Assembly: GCA_015067485.1 (NCBI GenBank)
Contig: SVMJ01000010.1
Span: 1 to 64,000, forward strand
Reading direction: 5' to 3'
Source: Oscillospiraceae bacterium
Lineage (GTDB): Bacteria > Bacillota > Clostridia > Oscillospirales > JAAYXM01
DNA: 64,000 nucleotides
A program made the position numbers and the translations under genes. Under the pieces are notes generated by a model. It was not told the origin of the DNA. It did no database searches and saw nothing but the letters and a program-made list of their open reading frames with translations. Of this stretch, positions 62,015 to 64,000 are shown piece by piece; position 1 is the first letter of the stretch; each line of letters opens with the position of its first letter.

Positions 62015-62028
62015 TGTATCGCTCCTTT

Positions 62029-63855
62029 TTATGCATTTTTGCCTTTGGTTGCTTTCATGCGTGCAGCATTCTGCAGGATGCGTTTGCGGATACGCAGATT
62101 GTTCGGGGTAACTTCCAAAAGTTCGTCATCGCCCAAGAATTCCAGGCATTGTTCCAAACTCATGATGCGCGGCGGGGTCAGGCGGAGTGCATCGTCGCTA
62201 CCCGATGCGCGCATATTGGTCAGTTGTTTTCTCTTGCAGACGTTTACCGTGATGTCCTCGGTTTTCGGAGAGCATCCAACCACCATGCCTTCGTAGACTT
62301 CCACGCCCGGACCGATGAACAGCGCGCCGCGGTCCTGTGCGTTAAAGAGCCCGTAGGTAACCGCTTCACCCGTTTCGTATGCGATGAGTGATCCGGTGTG
62401 GCGGCGTTCAATGTCGCCTTTATACGGGGCATAGCCGTGGAACACGGTGTTCAGAATGCCTTCGCCGCGAGTATCGGTGAGAAATTCGTTGCGGTAGCCG
62501 AACAGTCCGCGGGTAGGTGCCAAAAATTCCAGACGCATACGGCTTCCTGTCGGTGCCATTTTGGTCAGTTCCGCTTTTCGGGTGCCCATCTTTTCCATGA
62601 CCGCGCCGACCGAATCTTCGGGAACGTCGATGATGAGCTCTTCAATGGGTTCGCAGAGAACCCCGTCGATTTCGCGCATCAGTACGCGCGGGGTGCTGAC
62701 CTGGAATTCGTAGCCTTCGCGGCGCATATTTTCCATCAGGATCGAAAGGTGCATTTCGCCGCGCCCTGCCACGCAGAAGGAATCCATCGAGCCTTCGACC
62801 GGGGTAACGCGAAGCGATACGTCTTTCAAGAGTTCGCGCTCTAAGCGTTCACGGATGTTACGGGTGGTAACGAGTTTGCCGTCTCGACCCGCAAACGGAG
62901 AGTCATTGACCGAGAAGGTCATTTCCATCGTGGGTTCGGAGATCTTGACAAACGGGAGCGGAGACACATCTGCGGAATCACAGACCGTGTCCCCGATGGT
63001 GATTCCGTCTATCCCCGAAAAACTTACGATGTTGCCTGCGGTGGCGGATTCCACCGGCACACGGGAGAGTCCTTCAAATTGATAAATTGCGGTGATCTTT
63101 GCCTTTTTCGGGGTACGCAGTCCGTGCCAGTCGCACACCTGGACTTCCATGCCCTGGCGCAGGATACCTGTTTCGATCCGACCCACGCCGATACGACCGA
63201 CATAGTCGTTGTAATCGATGGAAGAAACCAGCATTTTGAGCGGAGTTTCGGTATCCGCTTCGGGTGCGGGGATGTAGTCTAAAATGGTATCGAAGAGCGG
63301 TTTCATGTCAACCCCTGCTTCGAACGGGTTGAGCGATGCGGTGCCTGCACGTGCGGAGCAGAACAGCACGGGAGATTCGAGCTGCTCTTCGTTTGCATCC
63401 AAATCAAACAAAAGTTCCAAAAGTTCATCGCCGATTTCGTCAAGGCGGGCATCGGGACGGTCGATCTTATTGACCACGATGATGACGCGATGCTGCAGTT
63501 CCAGCGCGCGCTGGAGCACGAATCGGGTCTGCGGCATCGGGCCTTCCGCCGCGTCGACAAGCAGGACAACGCCCGAGACCATCTTGAGAATGCGCTCCAC
63601 TTCACCGCCGAAGTCCGCGTGCCCAGGGGTGTCAATGATATTGATTTTGACGTCTTTGTAAGTAACCGCGGTATTTTTTGCCAAAATGGTGATGCCGCGT
63701 TCACGCTCAATGTCGTTAGAGTCCATCACGCGGTCCGCAACCACTTGGTTATCACGGAATGTGCCCGACTGTTTGAGCAGCTCGTCCACCAAAGTTGTTT
63801 TGCCGTGATCAACGTGAGCGATGATGGCGACGTTACGAATCGAAGTATCAGTCAA
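62029..63855 (-). CDS. typA: Ribosome-binding GTPase TypA/BipA
   Basis: A 608-residue translational GTPase: G1 [16 protein letters not shown]2 with RERGITI, G3 [17 protein letters not shown]4 NKIDRPDAR, then domain II, EF-G-like III and V, and a BipA-specific C-terminus. It assists ribosome assembly and stress growth. The start follows AAAGGAG; a terminator lies upstream, so it heads the typA-ppa transcript. Confidence 0.96.
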   Translation of the reverse strand: MTDTSIRNVAIIAHVDHGKTTLVDELLKQSGTFRDNQVVADRVMDSNDIERERGITILAKNTAVTYKDVKINIIDTPGHADFGGEVERILKMVSGVVLLVDAAEGPMPQTRFVLQRALELQHRVIIVVNKIDRPDARLDEIGDELLELLFDLDANEEQLESPVLFCSARAGTASLNPFEAGVDMKPLFDTILDYIPAPEADTETPLKMLVSSIDYNDYVGRIGVGRIETGILRQGMEVQVCDWHGLRTPKKAKITAIYQFEGLSRVPVESATAGNIVSFSGIDGITIGDTVCDSADVSPLPFVKISEPTMEMTFSVNDSPFAGRDGKLVTTRNIRERLERELLKDVSLRVTPVEGSMDSFCVAGRGEMHLSILMENMRREGYEFQVSTPRVLMREIDGVLCEPIEELIIDVPEDSVGAVMEKMGTRKAELTKMAPTGSRMRLEFLAPTRGLFGYRNEFLTDTRGEGILNTVFHGYAPYKGDIERRHTGSLIAYETGEAVTYGLFNAQDRGALFIGPGVEVYEGMVVGCSPKTEDITVNVCKRKQLTNMRASGSDDALRLTPPRIMSLEQCLEFLGDDELLEVTPNNLRIRKRILQNAARMKATKGKNA

Positions 63856-63882
63856 GAAAATGCTCCTTTCAAACAGAAAAAC

Positions 63883-63911
63883 GGCTCTTATGCTATTTCC
63901 GCATAAGAGCC
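63883..63911 (-). terminator. Terminator between secG and typA
   Basis: GGCTCTTATGC / GCATAAGAGCC stem, 7-base loop, T-run (CCGTTTTT) on the minus strand. Confidence 0.9.
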
Positions 63912-63923
63912 CTTTTGCTTCTC

Positions 63924-64000
63924 TTACAGAACGCTGAGTGCCAGAGTGAGTGCGACGAACAAGAATGCAACCAGAGTGGTGAGTTTTGCAAGGCGAACTT
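63924..64000 (-). CDS. secG: SecG C-terminus (partial)
   Basis: The last ~24 codons of a minus-strand gene run off the window: RLAKLTTLVAFLFVALTLA then LSVL and stop. This matches the second membrane helix at the end of SecG, the small SecYEG translocon subunit. Assigned from a short stretch, but the pattern and the terminator that follows fit. Confidence 0.7.
   Translation of the reverse strand, partial: VRLAKLTTLVAFLFVALTLALSVL

Noticed and set aside
1-64000. CRISPR arrays
   Set aside because: No regularly spaced short direct repeats with unique spacers; the repeats seen are protein-domain copies, terminators or tRNA-derived.

Overview
The window is chromosomal DNA of a spore-forming Clostridia-type Firmicute. 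This rests on cotJABC, family-typical rex, prs and recA neighbourhoods, Gram-positive wall enzymes and AGGAGG-type ribosome sites. I would guess an Oscillospirales/Ruminococcaceae-like gut lineage, but the exact taxon is not proven. From about 10.25 kb to the end the DNA is moderately GC-rich and nearly every gene lies on the minus strand. The first 10.25 kb is visibly more AT-rich and entirely plus-strand.

1-10,254: right-hand part of an integrated element. Its left end lies outside the window. Cargo: a gene fragment, a methylated-DNA methyltransferase, a rhodanese lipoprotein, an Spx/ArsC-like protein, a 1244-aa YobI/KAP-like membrane P-loop NTPase, a PPP-type phosphoesterase and a RES-domain protein. 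About 950 bases of repeat-rich non-coding DNA follow, then a small ORF and a large serine recombinase. The recombinase abuts, and its stop codon lies inside, the spore-coat gene cotJC, which is cut off just before its metal-ligand glutamates. This resembles the sporulation-gene-interrupting elements of the sigK 'skin' type.

10.25-20.9 kb: the rest of the cotJ operon (cotJA, cotJB, cotJC 5' part), divergent queH, and three tandem secreted wall hydrolases (one CHAP-type, two GH25 lysozyme-type). They share a ~165-residue repeat domain, SH3-like repeats and a C-terminal module ending in WPWN. Decayed copies of the queH 3' end plus its terminator sit between them, which betrays tandem amplification.

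20.9-38.8 kb: housekeeping minus-strand genes in a tight run: yqhQ-like, prmC, recA, recX, rimO, pgsA, cysS, polA, rimI, tsaD, ABC exporter. They are preceded by a two-component system, a lipoprotein, a HAAS-like membrane protein and a FliB-like protein. 38.8-47.1 kb: tRNA-Gly and tRNA-Thr, prs, a SLOG/XRE gene pair between two near-identical terminators, two FemAB-type transferases, a very cysteine-rich small protein with a long structured leader, an SLH protein, rex and icd.

47.1-64 kb: a 660-base gap with a DnaA-box cluster; a giant heparinase-II/III-like secreted lyase with the same C-terminal module as the hydrolases; tRNA-Ala with tRNA-derived repeats downstream; a carbohydrate-binding lipoprotein, malQ and an OppA-like lipoprotein. 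Upstream in the same transcriptional direction is a two-gene module: a TIR-NB-ARC-TPR protein (NLR-like) and a three-helix membrane protein with Rossmann-like domains. ppa, typA and the 3' end of secG close the window. The two best candidates for new biology are the TIR-NLR/membrane-protein pair and the cotJC-interrupting element with its YobI-PPP-RES cargo.
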